A stretch of 64,000 nt of DNA. It comes from Paramacrobiotus metropolitanus (taxonomy: Eukaryota; Tardigrada; Eutardigrada; Parachela; Macrobiotidae). Under the pieces are notes generated by a model that was not told the origin of the DNA, did not search any database, and was given only the letters and a program-made list of their open reading frames with translations. Positions 21,152 through 32,316 of this stretch are shown here, in pieces. Each line of letters opens with the position of its first letter. The first letter of the stretch is position 1. A program made the translations under genes and the position numbers. Location of the stretch: assembly GCF_019649055.1 (NCBI RefSeq), contig NW_026570237.1, positions 62,001-126,000 of the forward strand, written 5' to 3'.

Positions 21152-22139
21152 AAATTACGAGCCGATTGGCCCGATTCTAGGTAACGAAACCAGCTGGTTA
21201 TCTGCATGACATGAAAGTGTTGTTGAGTTGAGGCAGTCCGCCGTCCGGCCGACTATGCCAACTTTTTTAAAATAATTATTCTAGAACGGTTCTTTACTGA
21301 TGCCGTTTTTTTACAAAAAAATGGAACTTTGAATTGTCGTCCAGCTGTGTTGCAAATCCACCGGTCGCTGGCAGGGGTCTTACGATCTGTCATAGAGGTT
21401 TGATGCGTGAATACAGAATTCCCGAAGAAGAAGCTGAGCCATCACAGCCACCTAACGCAACCGGGCAGCCCTTGCTGTTTCTTATACGTGCGCTTGTGGA
21501 CACACTGCAATCTTAGAAGATGTTCACAAAGGAAACTCCGATTACTTTGAAAAAAAACAGTGAATGCAGTCAGTAAGGCTCTTTGCTGTACAGCACCATC
21601 CAGTACCGCAAACGGCTGCAGGTGTCACCCTGGTTCTAGCCCTTACGCGTTTCTACTTTGCTTCGTAGGTTTTTATATCTCCCATTCGCTGCCTGCAGCA
21701 AATACACGTTAGTGATTTGTAGTGATTGCTTGCCGCTAAACAAACTTGCCGCTTACGCTAACTCGTTGTTTTTCTTGATTTTTGAATGAGTTGAGAACGC
21801 AGTTAATTCAGTTGAACCTAATTCTTCTTGCTCTGGGTTTCCACCGGTGTTAAAATATTTACGCCAAACACGTTTTTGTGCGCTGTGGGACTTTTCCTTT
21901 AGAGTATTCTACTTGGATTCTTCATTTTGAATGATTTCTCAATTTGCAAACGATTTAGAAAAAGCTGTTGCAATCCACCGGCGCTCCAACATCGAGAAAT
22001 CCTCTTTAAGCAGCTGCGGGGTAATTGTCAGAAATGTGGTTTGCACTTGACAAGATCGCCCGGCTACGGCAGCGGACAATCCAATACCGCCGTGTTAGAT
22101 TAAATCAATACAATACAGTACTGCATGATAATCAGTTCA
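21152..22139. other. No supported gene
   Basis: A 60-codon plus-strand frame at 21334-21516 could be a small exon (GLTICHRGLMREYRIPEEEA), preceded by CTGGCAG. Otherwise nothing seen. Confidence 0.3.
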
Positions 22140-23300
22140 ACTACTGCATTGATTATTCAAACAGATTTTGTGACACTTGATGGTCAGTATGTTTACTTGC
22201 GTATGTCGTTTGGCGTCAACAGGAGCGACGGCGACTTTCTAGGGGCTCCTTCGACAATCAAGGAAACTTTGACCACCGCAGAAGGACTTCCCTTGCGGTA
22301 AAGGGGCAAATTATTGCTAGGATTAACGCTTTCCCGTGGGTCTACGGATGATTTGTCCATCGAACAGACGCAAACTAACGCAAACTATTGGAAAATAAAA
22401 ATTGTTTGCCACAGGGGAAACCAAAACATGAGTTGTTTCCCTTACAGCAGATGGTGGTCCTTATCAGTTACTGCGTATGTCTTTTGGCTTAGCAGGAGCG
22501 ACGTTCGAGGGCCTCCTTGATCAATGAAGGTACTGTAGCGGAGGTTTCAAGTTAGACCACAGAGTGTGTTTACCGGAAAAATGCGCACGGGATATACCCT
22601 CGCTGCACGGGCAAAATTGACGACCCAAATCCCATTTTGCATTTTCTTTTTTCCTGATAGCTTTTTTAGCAAATTTGCACTTACAAATTCACCCAAATCT
22701 TTTTTGTCATCAGGGCTCTGAAAATCATCGCCTTTCTGCGCCCATCCTGTTAACTTATTCACCGTCCATCCCAATGCTGACTAAGACCGTCTCGCCCGTG
22801 CAGGGGCACCCCAAAAACCACAACGAACCAACACAGTCATCAGAGCTCTGCTTTGTACACAATACTTTTCAGCCTTCTGTAATACAGATTCTAGCTGATT
22901 TTTCATATTTAAATATTATTAATTAGTTAAATAAATTGTTAAATCATGAACGTTATTCAACAACTCAAGGAACTCCGATTTTGATATGCTGGTAAAATAT
23001 CGTGAATTTTACCCGTGCAGCGTGGGTATATACAGTGCGCATATTTCCGGTAAACACACTCTGTGGTCTAACTTGATACCGCCGCTGCAGTAACTTTGAC
23101 TAATTGCAGAAATAATTTCCTTGTGGTAAAGGGGTAAAAATGCTAGTGACCTTGATGTAGACCGCACAGTTGAATTCTACAGGATTTTCCGTGGATTTTC
23201 CTTCGCTTTTAGGAAAGAATAGGTGGACACATACTCCAAGATGAGGAAAAAAACTTCCTTGATCGAAATTTCTTTGCAGAAATGATGTAGACGTGTTTAT
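22140..23300 (+). mobile_element. Ty3/Gypsy RT relics, partly duplicated, with nested insertion
   Basis: Two neighbouring plus-strand stretches carry the same RT motif: near 22.16-22.24 kb (DGQYVYLRMSFGV) and near 22.45-22.52 kb (YQLLRMSFGLAGATFEGLL). Sequence after the first copy (CTTTGACCACCGCAGAAGGA onward) reappears in diverged form at about 23.09-23.16 kb, on the far side of a TIR element. So part of an old Gypsy pol was duplicated and one copy was later split by a DNA element. Fossil, old, no LTRs seen, broken in several places. Confidence 0.55.
22531..23092. mobile_element. Non-autonomous TIR element (MITE), about 560 bp
   Basis: Terminal inverted repeats of about 90 bp: left 22531-22622, right 23001-23092. 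The core, AAGTTAGACCACAGAGTGTG, is exact in both arms, and the rest is about 80-85% alike by eye. The interior is AT-rich without a transposase. It lies inside the Gypsy RT relic. No clean target duplication was identified, so the superfamily is unassigned. Confidence 0.75.
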
Positions 23301-24125
23301 CGTATAGACACCGTACAGATAATCAGCAGTGACTTAACAGTATCCTATACTTGATTATGACGGGATGTTTTATATCATTTGTGCTGTTCACTAAACGGGT
23401 GCAGAATGCGCAAGCAAGGAACAGCCGCCACGCCCCGACTGCTATTTAAAGACACTGACCGCTCGATTTGCTAATTGCTGTTCGAGATTTGCTGCCCCAT
23501 ATTCGCCAGAGAAAATTGTACCTCAAATTCTCCAGAGAAAAAATGAATTCCGTAATATCATTAATAAAAGTTGTATTAGCCCGCTCGTCCTGCATGCCGA
23601 GGCTTTCGCGAAAAGTGAAGAGGTCTTTTGCGAAAAGGAGAAACTCAAGAAAATTCTAAGCTGAGTTTGCAACCGTTCGCATTCTTATACTGTTTTTTAC
23701 CTTGTCCATGCCTAGCCAAAGTTCATCTGTGCCAACAAGTCCTTCTATATAACGCTGTCTTAAGTTTAAAAGACAAAGCGACGTAACTGCCAAGCAAACT
23801 TCAATGACCTTTGCTTTGACCCCAGAAAAGCAAATTATTTTATCATTTGTAGTACGCGATAGCCGGTTTCGACTACGGCACCCCCTGCAATGGGCCTGCA
23901 TTGTGTCTTTGAGTGATCATGTTTCGGCTTCGGTTGCATGCACTCTGCCATCTGGACTCGATGCACGTGCGGCAAAGCGAGAGGGTTGCTTACCACCTGA
24001 GTAATAAGGCAGCATAGGTAAATGCAGCTTGTGATGATGGGAAAAGACCGCAGATTCAAGTTTTCAACTGTACCCAAGCACCGAGATAGGTCTTGATCAA
24101 AGACCAAGACAAAAAAATAGCCGTG
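23301..24125. other. No certain gene
   Basis: A plus-strand frame without ATG, open for 88 codons (about 23395-23662), ends KLKKILS and is acidic/basic mixed; it may be a gene remnant. Minus-strand frames at 23656-23901 and 23835-24194 have no recognisable domain. Confidence 0.25.
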
Positions 24126-24448
24126 AATTTTCATTATTTTGCAAGGATCAAACATGATGCAATCCGGTCTGCCAAACATGATGTCAAAAGCCAAGCCGGA
24201 AGATATCTTTTGGCTTGGATATATTCAGAATATTGACGGAAAATATGGACTGATCGACTTTAAATCCGCAGTCGTCAGTGCCAAGTGGATTCGAATGGAC
24301 AGAATCTTGGCGCTCCCCTTTTACTCGGAGAGCGGTGAAGGTATTTTCAACCGCAACTGAAAGCTTTATGCTGCTTTGCGTAACCAACAAGGCGTAACCA
24401 ACATGATGCAATTTTCATTATTTTGCAAAGATCAAACATGATGCAATC
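24126..24448 (+). pseudogene. Fragment of unknown-domain gene between direct repeats
   Basis: A 39-bp direct repeat (24126-24164 and 24410-24448, one mismatch) brackets a 73-codon plus-strand frame (24139-24360). Its peptide, with KPEDIFWLGYIQNIDGK and YGLIDFKSAVVSAKWIRMDR, resembles in length and pattern the N-terminal segment of the minus-strand gene at 28.7-29.4 kb (G-V-V-D-L-D-K-K-G then V-D-F, then a basic W/V-P-F stretch). Both may be copies of one uncharacterised domain. The direct repeats could be a target or recombination footprint. Truncated, with no flanking exons found. Confidence 0.3.
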
Positions 24449-26011
24449 AGCTTGTGGTAACGTATTATAGTTAACTGGAGCGATGAAGAGTCGGTGGATA
24501 CATCGATTTTTTCCTTGATCTTATACAACCAAAATCATTAGATATCCGGGCTTGACCACAAGGTAATTTGCTCTTGCGGTGACACCACCCACTTGGTCAA
24601 TCTTTTAATTACTCGACAGTTTTCTATCGGTAGAATCCGCAGCTGCGTTAGCTGTTGTCAAAAGAGCTCGAGGTTATGATGATAGTTATTATTTCTCGTG
24701 ATCGGCTTCCCTTCAACACTAAATAACTATGTTGCATCCTTCAATAAGACTAGCTTTCCTGGAAATGCCTTTTGATAGCTTCATATCCTTGTTACATCAT
24801 TTACAAAACTCGCGACTGTTAGTGGACGGCGTCCACTGGACGCCAGCAACTGCCATCCAGTGCAGATAAATCAATTTTTGAGAAATGTTTTTCGCCCTTT
24901 GAGCGTCATGCTAGTACATCAGCTTCTGCCATTTACGAATCGAAATCAGCTTTAGTGGCGGAATTCGGTTAAGCATTTTGCCTGGTCTTTTTCCGCCTGA
25001 ACTGCACTAAAGCTTTATCTGATGATGCGACACATTCGAATATCATAATATCGGCAAATGTAAATTACTGCACTGGAACTGCAACACTAACATGTAAAGA
25101 AAGTGGAAGGATGCCATCATTACATGCGCACACTGCGATCATCTGCGATCAAACAGAAATTTTTTCATCTATATGTGCATTCATGCTAAAGTTTTCCGTT
25201 CTGTTTTTTTGTGAGCTGCATTGATTTTAAATTAATGCGAATATTTGTTGCAGGCCTATAACGATTGGACAAGTACCAACAGGTTCCAGGAAATTTTGTA
25301 ATCATTTTGTAGATTAATGACATTTGCTTGACCTTATGAAATGGTGGCATTGGTTCATTTGATTAAAACTAAGATTTTCTAAAAACGCCCGCCACATAAG
25401 GTTAAAGTTTATTTTGGATCTTATAAAGCGCGCATGCGCTTTCTGGGATTTCTTCAGGCAGTATAACTAATTCAGATATCTCATAATACTGGTACAGCTA
25501 AAATTTTTAAGATTAGTTTAGTATTGTAGTAGTTTTTGTGCTGAACTAGCTTTCTTTCATTGTGCCTCGAACTTGGAAAAAACAAGTAGAAGAGCGCCCT
25601 ACACACTTCGAAATGTGAACTGCACTGGTGTTTTTACCATAGACGCATATGCTTAACCTTGCAAAGCGTCTCATTGCAAATGACACATTAGAACCGAAAT
25701 CGCACCTCGTTAGCAGTGTCAATTACTGCGGTAAAAACTTAGAAGAAAATAAGCACAATTGTCGATAGATGTTTGCGTTGGGTGAATGTGAAGCTGCGTG
25801 CGACATACGGCCGCAAAACAAGGTAATTTTCTTGTTGGTTCAGAGCAAATGCAAGTGTATCGCGTAACCGCCAGTGGGTATTTGGCGCATTGGCGGTATG
25901 GAAATGACCATCAAAGTTATAAAATTTCTGTGCGAAAAATTAATATTATGGCTTTGACCGATTTTATTCATCGAATTTAGACATCATAGTAATTCATCGT
26001 AGAATAAACAT
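24449..26011. other. AT-rich stretch, no gene seen
   Basis: About 1.5 kb without supported coding. Short frames such as 25798-25980 have no recognisable feature. Confidence 0.4.
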
Positions 26012-26356
26012 TTATTTTTGATTGCGATAATTGTTATGTAGCGGCTGCTTTTCAACGGCCAGCATTGCGCTTAGTATGTATCTGTAGGTACTGCCTGTAC
26101 CTTGACACAGGAACCGACGGTGCGCTTGAACTGCAGCATCAAAGGCCGTCATTGCATTTTGCACTGGCGCCTTCATATGAGCGAACAGTGCAACGAGGAA
26201 GTGGCGAGTAAGCCACTCCCACTTCAAATCATCCGTTCCATTGACAGAACACTTTTTGTCGCGGTAGTGCGACGTTTTACGAGGATCTTCGGACTGGGTC
26301 GCGCACAATATCTGCAAAATAATCAGAATTAAGTGTTTCTTTAACTGGATGAGTAC
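26012..26356 (-). other. Unassigned frame downstream of the F-box gene
   Basis: Part of a 149-codon minus-strand frame (26012-26461) whose upstream third lies in the foldback arm. The unique part encodes NGTDDLKWEWLTRHFLVALF and AFDAAVQAHRRFLCQG, protein-like but unrecognised. It could be a remnant of a neighbouring gene cut by the foldback element. Confidence 0.25.
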
Positions 26357-26790
26357 TTCGACAAATGTCTTATTCCGACTCCCCATATAATATTTTACCA
26401 TATTCCGGCTCCCGGCTAGTTGAAATTCCCTGCAAAATGAATTTATTGGAAACTCTGGCAAGTGAGTCTTTTGATTAGAATACCAATTATTCTAATAACA
26501 ATAACAAAAAAAAACAGCTCAATGGAGTTCTTTCCATCTGTACGATGCTCAATGATTGTGTGTGTGACTATTGAATAATAATATCGTACAGGTGTGAAAT
26601 TATACACCCATTGAGTTGTTTTTCTGTTTTGTTTTGTTATTGTTATTGGTATCATTGGTTCTCTAATCAGAAAACAATTTTGCCCAAGTTTCCAATAAAT
26701 TCAGTTTGAAGGGCATTTCTGCTAGCCGCGAGCCAGAATAAGGTGAAATACTGTATGGGGAGCCGGAATAAGGCGTTTGTCGAAGTACAA
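26357..26790. repeat. Foldback (long inverted repeat), arms about 200 bp
   Basis: The left arm (about 26357-26555) is the reverse complement of the right arm (about 26570-26790), roughly 75-80% alike by eye, with a loop of about 15 nt. Shared landmarks are TTTCCAATAAATTCA, CTAGCCG, GGAATA and TTTGTCGAAGTAC in the outer parts and TTGTTATTGTTATT and ATCGTACAG in the inner parts. The similarity stops sharply at CGAAGTAC on both sides, marking element ends. The right arm contains the last 40 or so codons and the stop of the F-box gene. Likely a MITE or foldback element. Confidence 0.75.
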
Positions 26791-27764
26791 TTACCAATCA
26801 GATCTTGATTGCCTGAATAACTGTTTGTACCTGACGCATTGTCTCTGTAACGTCCGCAAATCCTTATAAAATGTCCCTTTTTCAACCTTTCAAACAGCTT
26901 GGGCTTTTTAGACTGCTTTTCTTTCGGAATCGGCAGCGCTTGCTCGAACGCGTCCCGAAGTGCGCTCTCAAAATCGCTCCCTTTTGGCAATTCTACGCGC
27001 GAAATTTCTAACCTAACATGTTCATTCAGTTTCAGCAGCTGTGTTCCCAGGAAACCGATGAACATCAAATCAAAGACGCAATTGGTCAAGGTGATCGTGT
27101 CGCACGTCAGATTGCTGCAGACTGCGACGAAATGCTGCAGCCGGCACCAACCCTCCAAGGGAAACTTCCAGTTCCAGGTCGAATGGGCATAAATCGGATA
27201 ATGTACCCCACACTTACTGATAATAAAAATATTTCCTGGCGTAATTAGCAGCCGACAATGGATACTATTCCAAAGCACAGTTTTACGGCGAGTGCACATT
27301 TTGGTTTCCGCCGCTGAGTCCCGGACCGCCGTGTCCGGGGCCGCCGTGTTCATGGGCGCAGTGTCCGGAGCTGCAGTGTTCTGTGCCGCATTCTGCCGTG
27401 CCGTGTAGCCAATTATGCGGCACAGCTGCACAAAGTTCTCGGTGGTCATCCGCAGCTTTCGATCATTTAAGACACCGAGCTCCGTGTTGTCGTTCAAGCA
27501 ATTTAATAGCGCTGCTAAGCGCGACGGCTGGACGAGATCCGAGTCCCATTTATAGTGAGCGTCGTCCCCGATCACAATAAGCTTGCCCTTACTCAGCGGT
27601 GATAATTGGTTGGTTAAGATCTCGTTCCACTTTATGCATACCGTGCGTAGTTTTGCATGGTTAACGGAATCGATGTTTGAAAATACGTGTAACAATAAAT
27701 ACCGCAGCAAGTCCATTGTTAGTCCATAGTCAACTATTGATTGATGTGAAAGTAACCATTTCAA
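26667..27764 (-). CDS. F-box protein
   Basis: A 365-codon intronless frame. Residues about 17-52 form an F-box (LLRYLLLHVFSNIDSVNHAK, then LRTVCIKWNEIL), the Skp1-binding module of SCF ubiquitin ligases; the rest would bind the substrate but shows no LRR, WD40 or Kelch repeats. Residues about 125-150 are a low-complexity Asn-Thr-Ala-Ala-Pro-Asp repeat. The remaining part (about 155-340) has a conserved-looking pattern, with RRKTVLWNSIHCRLLITPG, that suggests a lineage-specific F-box family. Met17 is an alternative start directly ahead of the F-box. The ATG lies 9 bp from the end of a TIR element, and the last codons lie in a foldback, so both gene ends are bounded by transposon sequence. Confidence 0.75.
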   Translation of the reverse strand: MKWLLSHQSIVDYGLTMDLLRYLLLHVFSNIDSVNHAKLRTVCIKWNEILTNQLSPLSKGKLIVIGDDAHYKWDSDLVQPSRLAALLNCLNDNTELGVLNDRKLRMTTENFVQLCRIIGYTARQNAAQNTAAPDTAPMNTAAPDTAVRDSAAETKMCTRRKTVLWNSIHCRLLITPGNIFIISKCGVHYPIYAHSTWNWKFPLEGWCRLQHFVAVCSNLTCDTITLTNCVFDLMFIGFLGTQLLKLNEHVRLEISRVELPKGSDFESALRDAFEQALPIPKEKQSKKPKLFERLKKGHFIRICGRYRDNASGTNSYSGNQDLIGNCTSTNALFRLPIQYFTLFWLAASRNALQTEFIGNLGKIVF

Positions 27765-27772
27765 TTCGCGGT

Positions 27773-28726
27773 GTAAGAGGACGAGCTAAGTGCATGTGAT
27801 AGACAAAAAAAACTAGCGAGAGAATCTGATAACCATGCCCGGCCCGTGCAACACGGGCAACCACCCAGGTTTGTCAGTGCTGGTAAACACATCACACTTT
27901 AATACAAATAATCACCTCAGTAATACCGCACACTTTATTTCTTACAGTAAAACCTTGACTTTGTAGAACCACGTGCGAAATTTCAGAGGACTCACTTTTT
28001 ACCCATTCTGAAAGATTTTTTAATTTTAGTCGGAGTATTTGTCACATCGCAAAGTCCGCTACGAGTGTTTCTTTTTCGCTTATTTTTCTCAGATGTGCGC
28101 CTTTCTTTTCCGTACGCACGCCCTTCAGCTTATTTCAGAACGAAGAGTAAGGAACCTTGTACTTTTTCGCTGCAGCGCACTGTGACAGGTTCCCCGTTCT
28201 ACAAGCCTTCAGCGCCTAGGCCATACGATCATCGTACGCTGCTGGTAAAGGCACGTCGCTGGCAGGTTCCTCCACACAATTCTCACTCTGCGGTAGGCCC
28301 GAAACAACGCTGATACTCGCGCAAGAAATCTCCATCGGAGGTGCTGAAAACAAACTGGCAGGTAGCCGTACGTCGGTGATATTCTCATCGTAGTACATCT
28401 CGCCAGATGAATCTTTATATCTAGATGGTAATTTTATAACATTATTATCAAGAGCTTGGTTAATTAATATCAGTCACTGGTTACTAGAAATTTTGCGGAG
28501 AAACAATTATAAGCAAAGTTATAAAACCAAAACAAAACTCGCATTTAAATTTTAATACGAGTGTGCGTTACAGTAAATAGCAGGCCGTGTTCAGCTAACG
28601 GATGCGTGACGGCGCGCGGCTACCGCCAGCCTAAGGTGGCTGACAGTGTTGCACAACACGCAAATGGTTATCACATTCTCTCGCTAGCTTTTTTGTCTAT
28701 CACATGTACTAGGCTCGTCCTCGTAC
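27773..28726. mobile_element. Non-autonomous TIR element, about 950 bp
   Basis: Imperfect terminal inverted repeats of about 60-100 bp: left from GTAAGAGGACGAGC (27773), right ending GCTCGTCCTCGTAC (28726). The two arms share CATGTGATAGACAAAAAA and TAGCGAGAGAAT. There is no transposase inside; interior frames are short. A GTA flanks both ends and may be a 3-bp target duplication, which is not certain. The element fills the whole space between the F-box start and the end of the next minus-strand gene. Confidence 0.7.
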
Positions 28727-29377
28727 TTTTTCTGGCTGAATTTGTTTTCGGATCAGTATCCGTATCAGTATCAGTATCAGTATTCCTCTTTTTAAGTTGG
28801 ATAAATCCTGAACAGCCACTTTTGAGCTCCAGTTCAGAAGCCGTGCTGTATGCCAGGTTCCAGTCTGTTTCCTCAGGCAAACGTTTAAAAAGCTCCTGAG
28901 CTTCGTCGGGTGGCAACGACCGAAATTCATCGCAAAGCCGCACAGGAAGTTTGACAAACGATGCCTTAGCGGTAATAAGTTCTTTCGTTTCTCTGTGGCG
29001 GATTCGTCGTAAAGGGATAAAATTTTTAATTAGTTTCCCATCCATGTGCCTTATAACGAGATATGCTGCACATTCTGGCTCATCCCGAAAGAAAGGAAGG
29101 GCGTGCCCAGGTTCCCAAACCCACGAACCGAACGGCGACTTTTTGACCAATATTTTTACTGGCAAAATTTTTTCGCAGTTGTCATGGAACAGATCAGCTG
29201 TGCTAAATTTTCTTGGTAGCGATACGCAGTTGAAGGGAACATGCACCCGTTCTAAACTGTGACAGAAAAATCGACGAAAAAGCCCTTCTTATCGAGGTCA
29301 ACGACGCACCCACGTTGCTCCCTGCCGTCGGTGCCTCGAACATCGACGGCGTTTTCGCGGTACATCCTGCTTGACAT
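28671..29377 (-). CDS. Unknown-domain gene, C terminus in a TIR
   Basis: The main part is 28671-29246 (191 codons), with KKSPFGSWVWEPGHALPFF, YLVIRHMDGKLIKNFIPLRR and DETDW-type acidic/aromatic patterns. It continues upstream in another frame to ATG 29377 (MSSRMYRENAVDVRGTDGR, then VVDLDKKGFFVDF). The two parts connect at an A5 run, 29266-29270, where one base is missing relative to a continuous frame: a frameshift in the gene or a homopolymer error. Near the end is a DTDTDTDTDTD run encoded by a GATACT hexamer repeat, and the last 19 codons lie inside the right TIR of the adjoining element, so the original C terminus was probably replaced. A good acceptor (CTTTGTGCAG) before 29440 suggests an untranslated upstream exon. 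Family not named. Confidence 0.5.
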
Positions 29378-31267
29378 GGCAGGTGTTTGGCAATATATGT
29401 ACGCGACGCTAAAATGAGTCTTCCTTCCGTACCTGCACAAAGAACCACAGTGTAAGCGTATGCAAGTTTACCCCCCGACATTACTATTAAATTTCTTTTG
29501 TTTTCGTAGTTTATATATGGTTCTCGATTCTAGCCGGGTAACTGGCTGGCTTCAGTCCGTGGGTGAATTCTCCGCTGCATCTGTCAAGTGTTGGTCGTCT
29601 TCTGGTGGATTTTTGGCAGCGGAGTCCATGCAGGCCGACCCGATCCGTCGATCAGCTCTCCTCAAATTCAGGCAAGAGAAGTTCCAACTGGTGGGAGACG
29701 AGACGTAGCTACTGTATCTGAAATGTGTTAAAGTACCGTTACTACAGAACATGTCCAGCAGGTTACCGCGGCAAACAGAAGACACCGTATGCTCTCCACA
29801 TTCTGGAACTGATACCGCTTTAAACTAGCCTTCCAGTGAGTCTTTTTACCAACTTTTTGTTATGTCAATTTCTGCTCCCTACCAATGGGAGCGCCACGGA
29901 TGTGGTAACTGTGGTTTGTTTAATTATTGTGACATGTTCAAAGTGATATCTATGCTCATGGTTTACGCATACAAGCTCGTCTATTTTCAGTAATGAGGGG
30001 CGAACAACGAACCAAAATCTGTAATATAAATTGAGTACGATAATTATAACGTCGGTGCACCGGCGGCGTTACAGTTATTACTCGGCGAACTGAATTACTC
30101 AGTAAGCTGATGGTTTTCCGGTCGAAAAGCTATTCATAATTCATGGCATATTTTAATATCCATATTTAATAAGCAAACTACTTCTTATTCATTTGCTGTA
30201 TTTCAACTATAAATTTAGACCTGCGTAACTGTTACTTTGGTACAATACGTTTTCTATAAAATAATTATTTTTTGCATTGACCGAATGATATTTATCATCG
30301 GAAATTATAAGTACTCTCCCTACTCTCCTACTGCAACATACTATTTTTACGAATATTTTACATGCAGCACAATACAGTGATAACAACACACTTAGGTTGA
30401 CAGCTGACTACATAGTTAGTACACCGTACCGCGGTATACTACTACGCACTGCGTTTCCGTGCAGTATGCATTCAGGTGCGAAATAAAAGTAGATTGCTGC
30501 TACGGTCCCTTTTTAACCAATGACGTCAGAGGGAGAACGAGCTCTTACATTCTGACCTTTCTTCCAGCGCTAGGTGGGTGGGTCCGACTGGGTCGGATGT
30601 TTTGCTACAGACGGTTTACACAATGGGCGGGGAGTTGCTTTTCTGCCCATGTAGTTATGTTTCATTGTAAGTGAAAAAATTATTTACTTAACATGTTATA
30701 GCGCGGTTTTGAGTAACTCGTATGGTACGTGCAGTCTCTCAGCTTAATTATAGAGAATAAGACGAAGAAGCAAATGCCCTAATCGATTCAAGTAATTCGA
30801 CCACATCACAGCAAAAACAGCGAAAATTTCGTTAACTATCATTAGTTCGGCCAAGATCGGAGAGACAAATTATTGATTCAGTACCTGCATTGATTAGCAT
30901 AAACACCACATCTGACGTACACTTGTGGACGAAGGCGGCTCACAGATATTTATCCTAGAACTGCGCGTACGTGTAAGGCGGTAAGCATAGCTGGGCGTAT
31001 ACTGCGCGAGCCCGACACCAAAGGTCGCTCAATACGTGCACTGAGTAATCAATGCTTTTTGGGAACATTCGGATCCAAAAACGAGTTGTTCATCAATATC
31101 TGCTTGGGAAAAAAACGATTACCGAAATGGACCAGTTTGCTGCGATCCTGGATGAACTTGCGCCGGGTACAGTTTAATATCCCGAGTGACAGGGTTAGTT
31201 TTCGGTCAGTTATGCTTACAGACATCTTGCTGTTAACCCAGCTGGTAGCGGCAAACGAAAACTAATC
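29378..31267. other. No supported gene
   Basis: About 1.9 kb. A plus-strand frame (29460-29708; GEFSAASVKCWSSSGGFLAA) looks weakly coding but has no family. A CRE-like TGACGTCA sits at about 30521-30528. Nothing else seen. Confidence 0.35.
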
Positions 31268-31984
31268 GACAGATCCTTTTCGGGGTATCACGAAATTTCA
31301 CAACAAGACATTTCACATCGTAAAATTTCACCGAATCCATTTTTGACCACGACATTTCTCAACCGCAACATTTCACAACTGCAACGTTTCATAGCCACAA
31401 CATTTCGCAACTGCAACTTTTCGCAGCCACAACATTTCGCAACGGTAACAGTTCATGACTCGTACATTTGCTGCCCCGTAACAATGCATAAAGTACATTG
31501 CGCACACTGCAACAACTCTATCCCGCTATTCCGTTACGAGATGCGATTGCTACAGTTTAAAAACCGACTAATTTACTGATATCATCTTTTTGGCAACTGC
31601 GATAACCCACGCCTAATATTCTGTAAAATTGTTCTAAGTTATATCTAAAACCCATCACCAAAACTCATCGTTCGCAATAAAAATGACATGATTGATATGC
31701 CTATGCGTTACTGTTTTACTCAGATGTAACCCGTTTTAAGCACATCATTATCTTGGCATAACTGATATGGGTAAATTATAACAATCATATTGAAATTATC
31801 CAATACATCTATTCAGTGTTATTGTTCTTCGTCTTCAGCGTTAAATTAATACTTTCAGTTATATCAAAGTTATTTAGTTATATGGATATCAAAATCAGTA
31901 ATATGAGTTGTATCAGTTATATTACAGTTATTTGGTTACATCAAAATCTTTTACCGACACTTATCAATCGTTATTCTAAGATAT

Positions 31985-32316
31985 TGTTAGAGCCGCGAGT
32001 GTGTGCGTCAGGGATGTGGGTGTGGTTTCGTGGATTCAGCTTCGCTGAATCGTCGATCGTGTCTGCCTTTGGCAGAGCCGCACAGTTCAGTTCTCGTCGA
32101 GCAGTTGTCGTGTGCGCATCTCGATTGCCTCGGATAAATCCTCGCCAACGATAGATGAGATGTTGTTCGCTGTTTGGTTCCTTTTTCCTTTGTCATTGTC
32201 ATTCCGATAGATTTTGTGTTGTCATGTGCGATCATTATTAAAATTGTGCCAATTTTATTCGTTTTTGGTGTGTGCTTTCCGCCACGTTCCTGCGTAGCGC
32301 AGGCACAGCTCCAACA
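31985..32316 (+). repeat. 5' LTR
   Basis: 332 bp, TGTTAGAGCC at the start and CTCCAACA at the end. It contains a stem GATTCAGC/GCTGAATC (32033-32051) and a second, CTGCC/GGCAG, just after it, then an initiator-like TTCAGTT. The base after the LTR starts TGGTGGAGATGTG, the expected place and TGG start of a tRNA primer site; the tRNA was not identified. Confidence 0.95.
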
